DNA from: Mycobacterium sp.
GTDB lineage: Bacteria > Actinomycetota > Actinomycetes > Mycobacteriales > Mycobacteriaceae
Length of the DNA: 64,000 nt
Direction: 5' to 3'
NCBI GenBank assembly: GCA_021732005.1
Contig: JAKFVT010000008.1
Location: 56,531 to 120,530 of the forward strand
Position 1 is the stretch's first letter. Each line of letters begins with the position of its first letter. This document shows, piece after piece, positions 63,893 to 64,000 of the stretch. The translations under genes and the position numbers were made by a program. Under the pieces are notes generated by a model, which was not told the origin of the DNA, made no database searches, and saw only the letters and a list, made by a program, of their open reading frames with translations.

Positions 63893-64000
63893 ATGAGTTC
63901 GATCGATGTGGTGTTGGAGGCTCTCGACGATGCTGTCGAGGCGTTGGCCGCGGTCGATCTCGATGTGTTGGATCCGCCGCAGCGGTTTGTGGTGGTGGAG
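63893..64000 (+). CDS. DUF222/13E12-repeat HNH-endonuclease family protein, 5' end
   Basis: 36 codons visible: M-S-S-I-D-V-V-L-E-A-L-D-D-A-V-E-A-L, the usual opening of DUF222 proteins of the mycobacterial 13E12 family, which end in an HNH nuclease domain beyond the window. Several such genes in M. tuberculosis have SOS boxes, as here. Often linked to mobile or repeated DNA. Confidence 0.72.
   Translation, partial: MSSIDVVLEALDDAVEALAAVDLDVLDPPQRFVVVE

Overview
The window is high-GC actinobacterial DNA from a Mycobacterium-group genome, most likely a rapid grower (Mycolicibacterium type). Gene content and order match, in reverse orientation and with gains and losses, the M. tuberculosis segment running from about Rv0996 down to Rv0940. 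Features that point away from the tubercle bacilli are an MspA-family porin gene, an intact cobF, an SfnG-like monooxygenase and a full-length Fpg/Nei glycosylase. Starts are often GTG, ATGA/GTGA overlaps are common, and several genes look leaderless, all typical of mycobacteria.

Layout. 1-7.3 kb: the 5' end of a membrane protein, a relic integrase beside tRNA-Ala, then on the minus strand galU - moeA-like glp - rimJ - glpR-like (precursor supply and divisome), then formyltetrahydrofolate cyclo-ligase, the CIRCE-controlled chaperone ruc and an EAL-domain protein. 7.4-14.9 kb: SAF-domain protein, small secreted protein, mscL, an MspA-type porin, a 52-residue protein behind a Crp-like site, and the envelope-stress block moaB2-pepD-mprB-mprA with an MprA box, then rpmF. 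15.0-23.5 kb: a tightly overlapping six-gene operon (AtuA-like, fadE13, accD2, accA2, fadE12, echA7) that resembles an acyclic-terpenoid or branched acyl-CoA carboxylation pathway. 23.5-29.2 kb: DUF1707 protein, a Ser/Thr-rich exported protein and a MoxR/ChlI-VWA pair.

29.2-40.1 kb: purH-purN, a small Cys-rich protein, perM and the Rv0954-like divisome protein, two luciferase-like flavin enzymes, a thiolase-like protein and sucC-sucD. 40.1-49.7 kb: an M23/LytM exported protein, a small membrane protein, a PAP2 phosphatase, uvrD1, chorismate mutase with an upstream aromatic-rich leader peptide, an AT3-SGNH acyltransferase and an acyl-CoA synthetase. 49.7-64 kb: aldehyde dehydrogenase and pgi from overlapping divergent promoters, SDR, Fpg/Nei, holin-like protein, cobF, MFS transporter, DUF2231 protein, AraC regulator, KstR-boxed F420/LLM oxidoreductase, enoyl-CoA hydratase, SRPBCC protein, propionyl/acetyl-CoA synthetase, VOC protein, rnhA and the start of a 13E12/DUF222 gene behind an SOS box.

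The most notable non-obvious signals are: the short leader ORF with Phe-Phe-Tyr-Gly-Tyr codons and a strong hairpin before the chorismate mutase gene (a probable attenuator); an identical 11-codon in-frame insert in two unrelated neighbouring genes of the acyl-CoA operon; the AtuA-like operon itself; the decayed integrase at a tRNA; and several perfect operator-like palindromes (CIRCE, Crp, MprA, KstR, LexA, and three of unknown owner). No database search was possible; M. tuberculosis equivalents are from memory of gene order and sequence.
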